Positions 42,879-52,077 of a stretch of 64,000 nucleotides of DNA are shown one piece after another. The first letter of the stretch is position 1. Every line of letters starts with the position of its first letter. The notes below the pieces were generated by a model, which saw only the letters and a program-made list of their open reading frames with translations, was not told the origin of the DNA and made no database searches. Origin of the DNA: Betaproteobacteria bacterium. Lineage in GTDB: Bacteria > Pseudomonadota > Gammaproteobacteria > Burkholderiales > SG8-41. The translations under genes and the position numbers were made by a program. Location of the stretch: NCBI GenBank assembly GCA_021730905.1, contig JAKFYK010000025.1, positions 145,377-209,376 on the forward strand. The letters run 5' to 3'.

Positions 42879-43850
42879 CTAACTTGCCGTTACTTTAACC
42901 AGTTTTTGCAGGCAACGAATCCGCGCTGGCTTCGGAATATCCGGGAATGACCGCGAGAACGACACGTAGGCGACCTCTCCCACATAAAGATCGCCGTGTG
43001 AATCCACCGCCATGCCGTGCGGAGAAATAAACTGCCCCGGCCCGGTGCCACGCGCGGGGTCGGCTTGGACGGTGGCCAGCAGCTTGCCCTTGCTGTCCAT
43101 CACACTGATGCGTGGACCGATGTTCGGGTGGTTACGGTTGACTGATAAATGCGGCCCCAGTTCGGCTATGTAGCAAAGCGGACATTTGCCGCTGGTCATG
43201 AAAAGGCCGCTGGGGCGATGCAGGTTATTCCACTGAGTTTCGTAACGGCCATTGCCGTCAAACACCTGCACACGATGATTCTCCCGGTCCGCGACATAGA
43301 CCCAGCCATCCGCGTCACAGGTAATGTTGTGCGCAATGTTGAACTCTCCGGGTCTGGTGCCGGGGCTGCCCCAGGAAAATAACAATTTCCCGTTCGGTGA
43401 GTATTTATGTACGCGGGCGTTGCCATAGCCGTCCGAGATATAGATATCGCCTTGTGGCGACAGCGCGGTATGGGTGCAGCGATTAAACGGCTCCCCGCTC
43501 ATATACGCCGATGACTTGCCGGGAATGCCGATGGTCAGCAGCACTTTGCCGTCCAGCGTGCATTGCCGCATCGTGTGATCGCCATCGTCGGTCAGGAAGA
43601 TGGTGTCATCGGCGCCCATGTGGACACCGTGCGCGTTCTTGAACACGCCTTCTCCGAAAGACCGCAGAAAATTGCCCTCGCGATCAAACACCACCATCGG
43701 GTGCGGGCCGCGGTTGAAGGCATACACATTGTCCCAGCGGTCGACGCCGACCGCGGCAACATCGCCGCTATCCCAGCCGTCGGGCCACTTCGCCCAGCCG
43801 TCCTGCGCCTGGTATGCGAAATCGCCGCTTCCCATGATGCCGCTGCTCAT
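42879..43850 (-). CDS. NHL-repeat propeller protein (peptidyl-alpha-hydroxyglycine-lyase-like)
   Basis: 323 residues, no signal peptide. At least five NHL-type repeats: NVYAFNRGPHPMVVFDREGN, TIFLTDDGDHTMRQCTLDGK, DIYISDGYGNARVHKYSPNG, WVYVADRENHRVQVFDGNGR and DLYVGEVAYV near the end. Family names include peptidyl-alpha-hydroxyglycine alpha-amidating lyase, though that activity has not been shown for bacterial members. It lies between two XDH-type large-subunit genes on the same strand; 33 bases separate it from copy 2 upstream. It may bind or help assemble the oxidoreductase, or act on a related substrate. Confidence 0.85.
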   Translation of the reverse strand: MSSGIMGSGDFAYQAQDGWAKWPDGWDSGDVAAVGVDRWDNVYAFNRGPHPMVVFDREGNFLRSFGEGVFKNAHGVHMGADDTIFLTDDGDHTMRQCTLDGKVLLTIGIPGKSSAYMSGEPFNRCTHTALSPQGDIYISDGYGNARVHKYSPNGKLLFSWGSPGTRPGEFNIAHNITCDADGWVYVADRENHRVQVFDGNGRYETQWNNLHRPSGLFMTSGKCPLCYIAELGPHLSVNRNHPNIGPRISVMDSKGKLLATVQADPARGTGPGQFISPHGMAVDSHGDLYVGEVAYVSFSRSFPDIPKPARIRCLQKLVKVTAS

Positions 43851-43883
43851 GTTCGATTCCTGTCGAGGGTGTTCATTGTGCTT

Positions 43884-46190
43884 TCACCTTACCTCTTGTA
43901 TTGCCCGCCAAAGCTTGGAAGGTGTCAACGGCATATCAAGCTTTTGCACACCGAGCGGGCGCAGCGCGTCTATCACCGCATCGACAAGCGAGGGTATCGA
44001 CGCAGTGCAGCCGGATTCACCCATGCCCTTGACACCGAGCGGACTGACCTTGCTGGTGGTGGGGTGTTCTTCGCCGCGCAATTCGCGCAGCAGGCTGGCG
44101 CGCGGCATGTAGTAGTCCATGAAGCTCGCGGTGAGCGGCTGACCGGATTTGTGGTCGTAGATGATGTGTTCGCCGAACACCTGACCCGCGCCCTGCACCA
44201 CGCCGCCGTGCAACTGGCCTTCGACGATGGCGTGGTTGATCACCACGCCGCAGTCATCTACCGCACAGTACGACACAATTTCCGGCGCACCGGTTTCCCT
44301 GTCGATTTCGACTTCGGTGATGTGGCAGCCATTGGGAAAAGTGGAGCCGAATTTGCCATCGGCCTTGAGGGTGAGCGTTTTTGTCTTCGCAAGGTCCGCA
44401 AGCTTGATGACACGCGGCGATTCATTCGAGCGAAACTCGCCCTTCGCGTATTGCACCTGCGACGGCTCCACCTTGAGTTCCAGCGCGGCCAGCGACTTGC
44501 CTTCTTCAATCAGCTTCTGCGCCGCGAGAAAACACACACTACCCGCACCCACCATGGTGCGCGAGCCGCCGGTGCCATTGCCCTCAAGTTTGGTGCCCGG
44601 CTCGCACTGCACGACCTTGACGTGTTCCATGGAAATGCCGAGCGCATCCGACACGATCATCGCCATCGTCGTTTCGTGGCCGTGGCCCTGTGTTTTGGCG
44701 ACGGTGTAGACCGTAATCGTACCGTTCGCTTCGAGCGTCAATTCGATTTCGTCAGTGAAGTTGCCTGCACCGGTGGGCTCGATCACCACCGCGATGCCGA
44801 TGCCGCGCAGCTTGCCTGCCGCCGCAGATTGCGCGCGGCGCGACGCAAAACCCTGCCAGTCGGCGAACTTCAGCGCCTGCTGCAGCAGCCCCGGAAAATC
44901 AGCATTTTCATAGACGGAACCCGTCGGTGTTTTGTACGGGTAGGCGTCATTGGATATGAAGTTGCGCCGCCGCAACTCTGCGCCATCGATCCCCAGTTCA
45001 ACGGCAGCCTGACTCACGATGCGCTCGACCGCGTAGGCAACGTCGGGGCGCCCCGCCCCACGGTACGCGCCCACCGGCGTGGTGTTCGTCAGCGGCACGC
45101 GGTATGCCGCATACAACGCAGGAATGCGGTACACCCCTGTCATGCAGGTAGCGGTATTGCGGATGTGGCCTTGCGGCCCCGGCGCGAGATAGGCGCCAAA
45201 CTCGCTGATCCAGTCGAAGCGCATCGCCAGAAATTTGCCGTCGCGGTCCATCGCGAGCTGGCCGTCGATGACGGTGGCGCGTCCATGATTGTCCGCGAGA
45301 AACGCTTCGACACGCGTGGCAACCCACTTCACCGGCCTGCCGCTGGTCTTGGCTGCGATCATCAGCGCCAGATACTCTGGATAAGCCGGCGAACGCTGGC
45401 CGAAACCGCCGCCGACATCGCGCACTTCAAGAATCAGCTTGTCTTCCGGAACCTTCGAGTAAGTGGATAACGCCTTGCGTATGGTGGTGACGCCCTGCAT
45501 CGGTACGTTGAAGCGATATACACCGGTCGCCGCATCGTACTGCACGAGGGCCGCGCGCGGCTCCATCGGACTGGGCGATACGCGCGTGGACACCACCTTG
45601 AGCCGCGTGACGTGCGCAGCGCCCTTGATCGCGGCGGCCACGGCCTGCTCGTCGCCGGTCTCGGATTCGAAAACCAGATTGCCGGGCACGGCCTCATCCA
45701 GTTGCGGCGCGCCCGGTGCCAGCGCTTCCTCCCCGTCGGTCAACGCCGGCAGCTCACGGTACTCGATCTCAACCAGTTCGGCGGCATCCGCTGCTGCGCC
45801 GGCGCTTTCCGCCACGACCAGCACCACCGCCTCGCCGACGAAGCGCACTTTGCGGTGCGCCAATGCCGGCCGGTCCAGCACCCGCGGTTTCATGCCATTG
45901 CGTCCCGGGAATGCCGCCAACGCATTCTGCCCTCTAATGTAACCCTCGCGCACGGCGTCTTCACCGGTGAATACGTGTTTGACGCCGGGATGCGCCAGCG
46001 CGCGCGCCGTATTCACCGAGATAATCTCTGCATGCGCATGATCCGAACGCACGAAATGACCATACAGTTGCCCCGGCGCATGCCAGTCCGCGGCAAATTT
46101 GCCGGTGCCGGTGATGAGACGGAAATCTTCTACCCGTTTGCCGCTATGGTGATGATCGTGGTGCGTGTCGTGCCCGTCGTGCGTAGTCAT
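43884..46190 (-). CDS. Xanthine dehydrogenase/aldehyde oxidase family molybdopterin-binding subunit (copy 2)
   Basis: 768 residues, colinear with copy 1 over its length. The N-terminus is strikingly histidine-rich (MTTHDGHDTHHDHHHSGKRV, nine His in 17 residues) before VEDFRLITGTGKFAADW. Landmarks: VRDVGGGFGQRSPAYPEYLA, VGAYRGAGRPDVAYAVERIV and the terminal VKGMGESGCTASIPSLV with the catalytic Glu. The two copies are recent-looking tandem duplicates separated by the NHL-repeat gene. Neither the 2Fe-2S nor the FAD subunit is adjacent. The His-rich tail could bind metal ions; this is inference from composition only. Confidence 0.9.
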   Translation of the reverse strand: MTTHDGHDTHHDHHHSGKRVEDFRLITGTGKFAADWHAPGQLYGHFVRSDHAHAEIISVNTARALAHPGVKHVFTGEDAVREGYIRGQNALAAFPGRNGMKPRVLDRPALAHRKVRFVGEAVVLVVAESAGAAADAAELVEIEYRELPALTDGEEALAPGAPQLDEAVPGNLVFESETGDEQAVAAAIKGAAHVTRLKVVSTRVSPSPMEPRAALVQYDAATGVYRFNVPMQGVTTIRKALSTYSKVPEDKLILEVRDVGGGFGQRSPAYPEYLALMIAAKTSGRPVKWVATRVEAFLADNHGRATVIDGQLAMDRDGKFLAMRFDWISEFGAYLAPGPQGHIRNTATCMTGVYRIPALYAAYRVPLTNTTPVGAYRGAGRPDVAYAVERIVSQAAVELGIDGAELRRRNFISNDAYPYKTPTGSVYENADFPGLLQQALKFADWQGFASRRAQSAAAGKLRGIGIAVVIEPTGAGNFTDEIELTLEANGTITVYTVAKTQGHGHETTMAMIVSDALGISMEHVKVVQCEPGTKLEGNGTGGSRTMVGAGSVCFLAAQKLIEEGKSLAALELKVEPSQVQYAKGEFRSNESPRVIKLADLAKTKTLTLKADGKFGSTFPNGCHITEVEIDRETGAPEIVSYCAVDDCGVVINHAIVEGQLHGGVVQGAGQVFGEHIIYDHKSGQPLTASFMDYYMPRASLLRELRGEEHPTTSKVSPLGVKGMGESGCTASIPSLVDAVIDALRPLGVQKLDMPLTPSKLWRAIQEVR

Positions 46191-46234
46191 GGTGGGTGTT
46201 CCTTGAAGCGAGGTTGAATCAAGCTGGGAAGCAG

Positions 46235-46247
46235 ATGGTAAACCGGG
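46235..46247 (-). promoter_or_regulatory. Leader motif shared by both XDH-type genes, copy 2
   Basis: CCCGGTTTACCAT on the minus strand, 45 bases before the copy 2 start; see 42709-42721. Confidence 0.4.
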
Positions 46248-46329
46248 CGGGCGCTAGCCGCCAGTTCGCGTCACGTCCGATAACCTGCGGACATATGTGG
46301 ACTGGCGGGCGGGTCGGCGACCCGTGGCT

Positions 46330-47325
46330 TTACTCGACGCGGATGCCGGCGAGCTTGACGATCTTGCGGATCTTCTCGATCTCGGTACGGACGAAGCGGG
46401 AGAATTCCTCCGGCGTACTGGATCTTCCCTCTTCGCCCTGATTCTGGAATTGCTTCTTGATGTCCGGGAGTTCCACGATGCGCGCGATCTCTTTGCTGAT
46501 CTGGTTAACCACCGGTCGCGGCGTGCCGGTGGGCGCGAACACGCCAAACCACGCCTGAAATTCGTAACCGGGCAACGCAGCCTCGGCCATCGTTGGCACA
46601 TCGGGCAGGATCGCCACACGGCGCGCGGTAGTCACCGCCAACGGCAGCAACCGCGCGTCCCTGATAAACGGCAACGCCGGCACCAGGGGTGTCAGGACAT
46701 AATGTATGCGCCCGGTCACGATGTCGACGAGCTGCTCCGGTACGCCCTTGTACGGCACATGCACGACGTCAAGGCCGGCGGCAAAACGAAATTGCTCCGC
46801 ATTCAGATGCATGCCGCTGCCGACGCCGGACGTGCTGAAGTTCAACTGCCCCGGCTTTTGCTTGGCCAGCGCGATGAGCTCCTTGACCGATTTCACGCCG
46901 AGCGACGGCGCCACCACCAGCAGGCTGGTCGTGATGGTAATCTGGCTTACGCCTGCGAGATCTTTGACGGGATCGAAAGGAAGCTTCGAGTACAGCGCCG
47001 CGCTCATCGCATAAGCGATGGAGTGCACCAGCAGCGTGTAGCCGTCGGGAGTGGCTTTGGCGACGATGTGTGACCCCAACGTTCCGCCCCCGCCGCCGCG
47101 GTTGTCCACCACCACCTGCTGGTTCCAGCTGTCAGTCATCTTGAACGCGAGCCGGCGCGCGATGAGGTCGGTCGCACTGCCGCCCGTAAACGGCACGATC
47201 ATGCGCACCGGCTTGTTCGGATAAGTCTCCGCCGCCCACGCCACAATCGGCACGGTAGCGAACGCCATGCCGGTGACGATAACGAAGGAGAATGATGCTC
47301 TTTGCAGACGTTGCAAATTACGCAT
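46330..47325 (-). CDS. Bug/TctC-family solute-binding protein
   Basis: 331 residues from the ATG at 47325, with GGGAGG four bases upstream; the frame extends much further but is not protein-like there. Signal peptide MRNLQRLQRASFSFVIVTGM, cleavage near AWAAE. Landmarks: FTGGSATDLIARRLAF, QVVVDNRGGGGG, ATPDGYTLLVH, KLPFDPVKDLAGV, VHVPYKGVPEQL and DVPTMAEAALPG. It lies 139 bases downstream of the XDH-type copy 2 start on the same strand orientation, so it may supply the substrate of that cluster. Confidence 0.92.
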   Translation of the reverse strand: MRNLQRLQRASFSFVIVTGMAFATVPIVAWAAETYPNKPVRMIVPFTGGSATDLIARRLAFKMTDSWNQQVVVDNRGGGGGTLGSHIVAKATPDGYTLLVHSIAYAMSAALYSKLPFDPVKDLAGVSQITITTSLLVVAPSLGVKSVKELIALAKQKPGQLNFSTSGVGSGMHLNAEQFRFAAGLDVVHVPYKGVPEQLVDIVTGRIHYVLTPLVPALPFIRDARLLPLAVTTARRVAILPDVPTMAEAALPGYEFQAWFGVFAPTGTPRPVVNQISKEIARIVELPDIKKQFQNQGEEGRSSTPEEFSRFVRTEIEKIRKIVKLAGIRVE

Positions 47326-47487
47326 GGCGCCTCCCATTGCTGATTGAATTTGAGGTAAGCCCGGGTGGAGGCCTGATTTCAACCGGCGCCGCGGTAAGGG
47401 CGGGGGATGAGAGAGGGCGCCATCCGTGAAACAGCAGAACACGAGCAGCGGCCCTGCGTCAAGCTTTGCGCAACTGAAAGGTGTAGC

Positions 47488-47826
47488 ATGGCCCGACACC
47501 GACCGGAGGACTATGCCGTGGCCGCCAGCAAACCCAACGATGACAGAACCCGTGAAATAGACCTGGAAGAAGTCGCCGCGCTGATTGACGCTCTCGAGCG
47601 CGATCTGCAAAAAATCCAGGGTGATTCCCGGGACGTTCAACGCCTTCGAGACGAGGTGGAGACACTCAAGAACCTGCTGCGCTCCCCCGTGCGCAGGCAC
47701 CACTGGGTGAGAGACGCGCTGCATGGCATACGCGAAGGATTCGACGACGCGCTGGACGCCGCCGTGGCCGAGGGCGTGGAGGCCGGCCGCTACGTAGCAG
47801 AAATCGGGCGCATTTTGGGAATGTGA
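47488..47826 (+). CDS. Small coiled-coil protein of unknown function
   Basis: 112 residues from the ATG at 47488, chosen because GAAAGGTG lies before it; an upstream ATG at 47407 adds a non-conserved leader. The middle (EVAALIDALERDLQKIQGDS, RDVQRLRDEVETLKNLL) has heptad spacing typical of a coiled coil, and the end DALDAAVAEGVEAGRYVAEI is an amphipathic helix. No signal or membrane segment. I recognise no named family; the layout resembles hypothetical proteins often seen in Burkholderiales. Confidence 0.65.
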   Translation: MARHRPEDYAVAASKPNDDRTREIDLEEVAALIDALERDLQKIQGDSRDVQRLRDEVETLKNLLRSPVRRHHWVRDALHGIREGFDDALDAAVAEGVEAGRYVAEIGRILGM

Positions 47827-47978
47827 CTTAGATTCGGCGCACACCAAAACGTGAGGGAAGCGAGCGCGCCTTCCAGGGCCTTGCGGCAACGCCTTGATAC
47901 GGGAAACTCCTTATGCCGCAGGCACCCAGCCGAGATGCTTGAGTGACAGACCCTCGGTATCGGTATTAGACTGGGCGT

Positions 47979-48947
47979 ATGTTCACGTACGCATTCGTGC
48001 CCCGGCTGTCGATCGCGCTGGCCTTGTGCCTGCCGTTCGCGTTTGCCGGTGCCGCCGACTACCCTATCCGCCCGATCCGCGTGATCGTACCGTTCGTCGC
48101 GGGTGGCGGCACGGATCTTCTGGCGCGTTTCGTATCGCAACGCTTCGGTGAGCTGCTCGGCCAGCAGATCGTCGTGGACAACCGCGGCGGCGCCGGCAGC
48201 GTGCTGGGCACGCAGATTCTTGCCAGGTCGGCCCCCGACGGCTACACACTCGGCGTGTTTGACACGGCATTCGCCATCAATCCTGCTATCGCGGAGAAGT
48301 TGCCGTACGACGCCGAACGCGATTTCGTGTTCATCGCCATCATCGCGACCTCTCCCTCGCTGCTGGTGACGCACCCGGGGCTCAAGGTACGCACAGTGCA
48401 GGAGCTGGTGGCGCTGGCAAAGCGCCAGCCCGGCAAGATCTCCTTCGGCTCCGCCGGCGTAGGCTCTTCAAGCCACCTCACGGCACAGATGTTCATGACC
48501 GCCGCACAGATCGAGCTGCTGCATGTCCCTTACAAGGGCGCGGGTGCGGCGATTCTGGAGGTCCTCGGCGGCCATACCGATCTCACCTCTGTGGTACCGG
48601 GCTCGGTGATGCAGCAGCTTCAGTCCGGCGCGCTGATTCCGCTGGTCATCACCGGAAAGAATCCCTACCACACGCTGCCCAACGTGCCCACGTATGCAAG
48701 CGTCGGCCTCGGCGCCGTGAATCCGGGCGCCTTCCGGTTTCTCGTGGCGCCGGCAGGATTGCCGGTTGCGATCCAGAAAAGGCTTGCCGCCGCCATGCGC
48801 ACCACGCTGGAACCCCCGGAATTCCGCAAGCGCCTGTCCGACAACGGCTTCGACGTGGAATTGCTGGTGGACGCAGAGGCCCGCGCCTATATCGTGCAGG
48901 AAATCCGCAAGTGGCGGCAGGCGGTAAAGGACGCCGGCGCTAAATAG
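47979..48947 (+). CDS. Bug/TctC-family solute-binding protein
   Basis: 322 residues; signal peptide MFTYAFVPRLSIALALCLPF, cleavage near AGAA. Landmarks: VIVPFVAGGGTDLLARFVSQ, QQIVVDNRGGAGS, SAPDGYTLGVF, KLPYDAERDFVFI, LHVPYKGAGAAI and NVPTYASVGLG. No clear ribosome site; the ATG at 47979 is the only start giving a signal peptide. It is convergent with the TctC gene at 48960 (12 bases apart), so two Bug genes of opposite orientation adjoin. Confidence 0.9.
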   Translation: MFTYAFVPRLSIALALCLPFAFAGAADYPIRPIRVIVPFVAGGGTDLLARFVSQRFGELLGQQIVVDNRGGAGSVLGTQILARSAPDGYTLGVFDTAFAINPAIAEKLPYDAERDFVFIAIIATSPSLLVTHPGLKVRTVQELVALAKRQPGKISFGSAGVGSSSHLTAQMFMTAAQIELLHVPYKGAGAAILEVLGGHTDLTSVVPGSVMQQLQSGALIPLVITGKNPYHTLPNVPTYASVGLGAVNPGAFRFLVAPAGLPVAIQKRLAAAMRTTLEPPEFRKRLSDNGFDVELLVDAEARAYIVQEIRKWRQAVKDAGAK

Positions 48948-48959
48948 AAACGGCCTGCC

Positions 48960-49937
48960 TCACTCCGGCTTGATGCCCGCCGCCGCAGCAATCTTGCGGT
49001 ACTTCTCGATATCGGTCTTCTGGCGGACGCTCAACGCTTCGGCGCTGGAACCGACGATGTCGGTCGCCGCTTCGAGCTGGCGCTGCTTGTAATCGGGGGA
49101 TTGAATAACACTGATGAGGTCTGCGTGCAGCTTGTCGACGATGTCCTTGGGCGTTTTTGCCGCTACCCAAATGGCGTACCACTGCACGATGTCAAATCCC
49201 GGCGCGCCTGATTCCGCGACGGTCGGCACCTCAGGCATCGCGCCGGAACGCTGTGCCGACGTTACCGCCAGCGCGCGCAGCCTGCCAGACTTGATGTGCG
49301 GGATGGCAGTCGTGGGTGCGGTCAACCCGATCGGCACATGGCCACCAAGAAGATCGATCAATGCCGGCGCGGCACCCTTGTACGGCACGTGCACCATGTC
49401 GATACCGAACGTTGTTTTCATCAATTCGCCCGCGAAATGTTGCGGCGTGCCGTTGCCGATCGATGCATAACTCAGCGCGCCCGGCTTTGCGCGCGCGAGC
49501 GCGACCAGTTCCTTCACCGATTTCACTGGCAAGGACGGATGCGCCATCAGTACCGGCGGCGTGGTGCCCACGAGCGTGATGGGCTGAAGGTCGCGCACCG
49601 GGTCGTACGGCATCTTTTTGAACAGCACGGTATTCATTGACACTTCACTCGATGCGCTCAGCAGCAGGGTGTAGCCATCGGCCGGGCTCCGCACGACGAA
49701 GTCGGTGCCGATCATCGCGCTGCCGCCAGGCCGGCTTTCGACGACGACGGACTGGCCCCAACGCTCCGTAAGCTTCTGCGCAATCGGACGCACCGTGAAA
49801 TCGGAGCCGCCGCCTGTCGGATAGGTAATTACAAAACGAACTGTTTTTACAGGATAGCCCTGCGCGGCGGCCAGGGTGGCGCTTGCCGCCACCGTCGCAA
49901 CCGCACCTCGCCACCACCACGAGTGTGTCATTGTCAT
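48960..49937 (-). CDS. tctC: TctC: Bug-family receptor of the complete tripartite transporter
   Basis: 325 residues from the ATG at 49937, with AGAGGAAAT four bases before it (an upstream ATG at 49964 adds nine residues). Signal peptide MTMTHSWWWRGAVATVAASA, cleavage near LAAA. Landmarks: ITYPTGGGSDFTVRPIA, SVVVESRPGGSA, SPADGYTLLLS, KMPYDPVRDLQPI, VHVPYKGAAPAL and EVPTVAESGAPG. Of the thirteen Bug genes in the window only this one lies directly behind tctB and tctA, so it is the likely dedicated receptor. The substrate (citrate-like or other acid) is not predictable. Confidence 0.92.
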   Translation of the reverse strand: MTMTHSWWWRGAVATVAASATLAAAQGYPVKTVRFVITYPTGGGSDFTVRPIAQKLTERWGQSVVVESRPGGSAMIGTDFVVRSPADGYTLLLSASSEVSMNTVLFKKMPYDPVRDLQPITLVGTTPPVLMAHPSLPVKSVKELVALARAKPGALSYASIGNGTPQHFAGELMKTTFGIDMVHVPYKGAAPALIDLLGGHVPIGLTAPTTAIPHIKSGRLRALAVTSAQRSGAMPEVPTVAESGAPGFDIVQWYAIWVAAKTPKDIVDKLHADLISVIQSPDYKQRQLEAATDIVGSSAEALSVRQKTDIEKYRKIAAAAGIKPE

Positions 49938-50041
49938 CAGATTTCCTCTGCACGAATAAATCAAATCGGGATCACAACCCGGTCAACAGGATTATCCCGC
50001 AAACCACCAAGGAACTACGCGTCACTCGTTACGCTTTCTTT

Positions 50042-51544
50042 TCATCCGCCGCCCGCCGCCGGCTTGATGCGACGCACCGCGGGCACCACCATGGCAATCA
50101 GAATCAGCACAGTTGCAATCATGAACACGAGGCTGATCGGGCGCGTAAAGAACACCGTCGGGTCACCGCGCGAAATCAGCAAGGCGCGCCGCAGATATTC
50201 CTCCATCAGGGGGCCAAGCACGTAGCCGAGCAAAAGCGGCGCGGGCTCGCACTCGAGTTTCAAGAGAACATAGCCCAGCACGCCGACGAAGGCGCACAGG
50301 TAAAGATCGACCGGATTGTTGCTGACGCTGTAGTTGCCGATGCAGCAAAACATGATGATCGACGGAAACAACCAGCGGTACGGCACCCGCAACATCCTCA
50401 CCCAGATGCCGACCAGCGGCAGGTTGAGAATGACCAGCATCAGGTTGCCGATCCACATGCTTGCGATGAGACCCCAGAACAGTTCCGGCTTCGACATCAT
50501 CACATGCGGCCCGGGCTCTATGCCCTGCATGGTCATCGCGCCCAGCATCAGCGCCATTGTCGCGCTGGTGGGGATGCCGAGCGTGAGCATGGGAATGAAC
50601 GAGGTCTGCGCGGAAGCGTTGTTGGCTGCTTCCGGCGCCGCCACGCCCTCGATCGCGCCCTTGCCGAAGCGCGACGGGTCCTTCGCGAGTTTCTTTTCAA
50701 GCATGTAGGTGGCGAACGTGGACAGCGCCGGGCCGGTGCCCGGCAGCACACCGAAGATGGCGCCCACTACCGTCCCGCGCACAGTGGGCCACGACGCGTC
50801 CTTGATGTCCTTCGCGACCGGCATCAGATTCGCGATGCGGCCGGTGAAGACTTCGCGCTTTTCCTTGAGTTCCAGATTGGCCACGATCTCGGCGACCGCG
50901 AACAATCCCACTGCGATCACCGTGAAGCCGATGCCGTCGGAAAGTTGGGGCACGCCGAAGGTGTAGCGCGACATGCCCGAATTGACGTCGGTGCCTGCCA
51001 GCCCCAGCACCAATCCCAGCACGACCATCGCCAGCCCCTTGATCACATCACCCTGCGTCATTACTGCCGACGCGACCAGCCCCATCAGCATCAGCGAACA
51101 GTACTCGGCCGCGCCGAAGGCGAGCGCCCATTCTCCCATCGGCGGTCCGGCGACCGCGATCAGCAGCGTGCCAACACACCCGGCGAAGAACGAGGCAAGC
51201 GCTGCAGTCGCGAGCGCCGGCCCGGCGCGACCCTGCCGTGCCATCTGGTAGCCGTCGATGCAGGTCACCGCCGAGGCAGTCTCGCCCGGCAGGTTGACGA
51301 GGATCGAGGTAGTGGAGCCGCCGTATTGCGCGCCGTAAAAAATGCCCGCGAGCATGATGATCGCCGGCACCGCGGGCAGGTTGAAGGTGATCGGAAACAG
51401 CATCGCGATGGTGACCAGCGGGCCGACGCCAGGCAGCACGCCGATCAGCGTGCCCAGAAGGACGCCGATGAAGCAGTACGCCAGATTCTGCAGCGACAGC
51501 GCCACGCTGAAGCCGAGCAGCAGATTATCCAGAATATCCATCAA
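50042..51544 (-). CDS. tctA: TctA: large permease subunit of a tripartite tricarboxylate transporter
   Basis: 500 residues with about twelve hydrophobic segments. Two internally repeated hairpin motifs of the family are present: GVLLGTLIGVLPGVGPLVTI with GAQYGGSTTSILVNLPGE, and GAIFGVLPGTGPALSTFATY with IPMLTLGIPTSATMALMLGA. TctA forms the membrane channel driven by a cation gradient; TctC delivers the solute. The stop of tctB overlaps its ATG (ATGA), and tctC follows 104 bases later. This is the only such permease in the window. Confidence 0.95.
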   Translation of the reverse strand: MMDILDNLLLGFSVALSLQNLAYCFIGVLLGTLIGVLPGVGPLVTIAMLFPITFNLPAVPAIIMLAGIFYGAQYGGSTTSILVNLPGETASAVTCIDGYQMARQGRAGPALATAALASFFAGCVGTLLIAVAGPPMGEWALAFGAAEYCSLMLMGLVASAVMTQGDVIKGLAMVVLGLVLGLAGTDVNSGMSRYTFGVPQLSDGIGFTVIAVGLFAVAEIVANLELKEKREVFTGRIANLMPVAKDIKDASWPTVRGTVVGAIFGVLPGTGPALSTFATYMLEKKLAKDPSRFGKGAIEGVAAPEAANNASAQTSFIPMLTLGIPTSATMALMLGAMTMQGIEPGPHVMMSKPELFWGLIASMWIGNLMLVILNLPLVGIWVRMLRVPYRWLFPSIIMFCCIGNYSVSNNPVDLYLCAFVGVLGYVLLKLECEPAPLLLGYVLGPLMEEYLRRALLISRGDPTVFFTRPISLVFMIATVLILIAMVVPAVRRIKPAAGGG

Positions 51545-51993
51545 TAGCTGCCAAACAGCGGATAGGGAAGCTGCAAGCCGTAGACGAAGACTGCAGCGGC
51601 AAATGCGCTCATCAGGATGGAAAGCAGCAGCACTTCCTTGAAGCGGAACTCACGACCGGCGAGCGCGGCGATAAAGAACAACAGTATCAACGCCGGCACC
51701 AACCCCAGCTTCTCCATGGCGAAGCCGAAGGTCACGATCGAAAGCGTGATCAGCCCCAGAGGCCGCCATCCCCACGTTCCCTGCACCGGCTCGCCGGAAC
51801 GGATGCCGCGGATCATCACGATGACGCCGAACAAGCACAGGATGCCTCCCAGCACCGTGGGGAAGTAGCCCGGACCCATGCGCGCCGCGAGGCCCATCGG
51901 ATAGTCGCGCGCGAAGAACACGGTAAGCACGCCGAGCGCAAGAAACAGCAGCCCGGCAAGGAAATCCTTGTTGTTGCGCAGATCCGGATTCAT
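51541..51993 (-). CDS. tctB: TctB: small subunit of a tripartite tricarboxylate transporter
   Basis: 150 residues from the ATG at 51993 (MNPDLRNNKDFLAGLLFLAL); a GTG at 52017 adds eight residues, with an AAAAGGA directly against it, and cannot be excluded. Four hydrophobic segments: DFLAGLLFLALGVLTVFF, FPTVLGGILCLFGVIVMIR, LGLITLSIVTFGFAMEKLG and VLLLSILMSAFAAAVFVYGL, with RMGPGYFPTVLGG typical of TctB. It opens the tctBAC operon and overlaps tctA by ATGA. Confidence 0.92.
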   Translation of the reverse strand: MNPDLRNNKDFLAGLLFLALGVLTVFFARDYPMGLAARMGPGYFPTVLGGILCLFGVIVMIRGIRSGEPVQGTWGWRPLGLITLSIVTFGFAMEKLGLVPALILLFFIAALAGREFRFKEVLLLSILMSAFAAAVFVYGLQLPYPLFGSY

Positions 51994-52077
51994 GCGTGGA
52001 ATAGGAATATCAAGCACTCCTTTTCACCGGCTGGAACTGTATTCCCCGGCTGACCAGCAGTCAATCGCAAGAGATCG

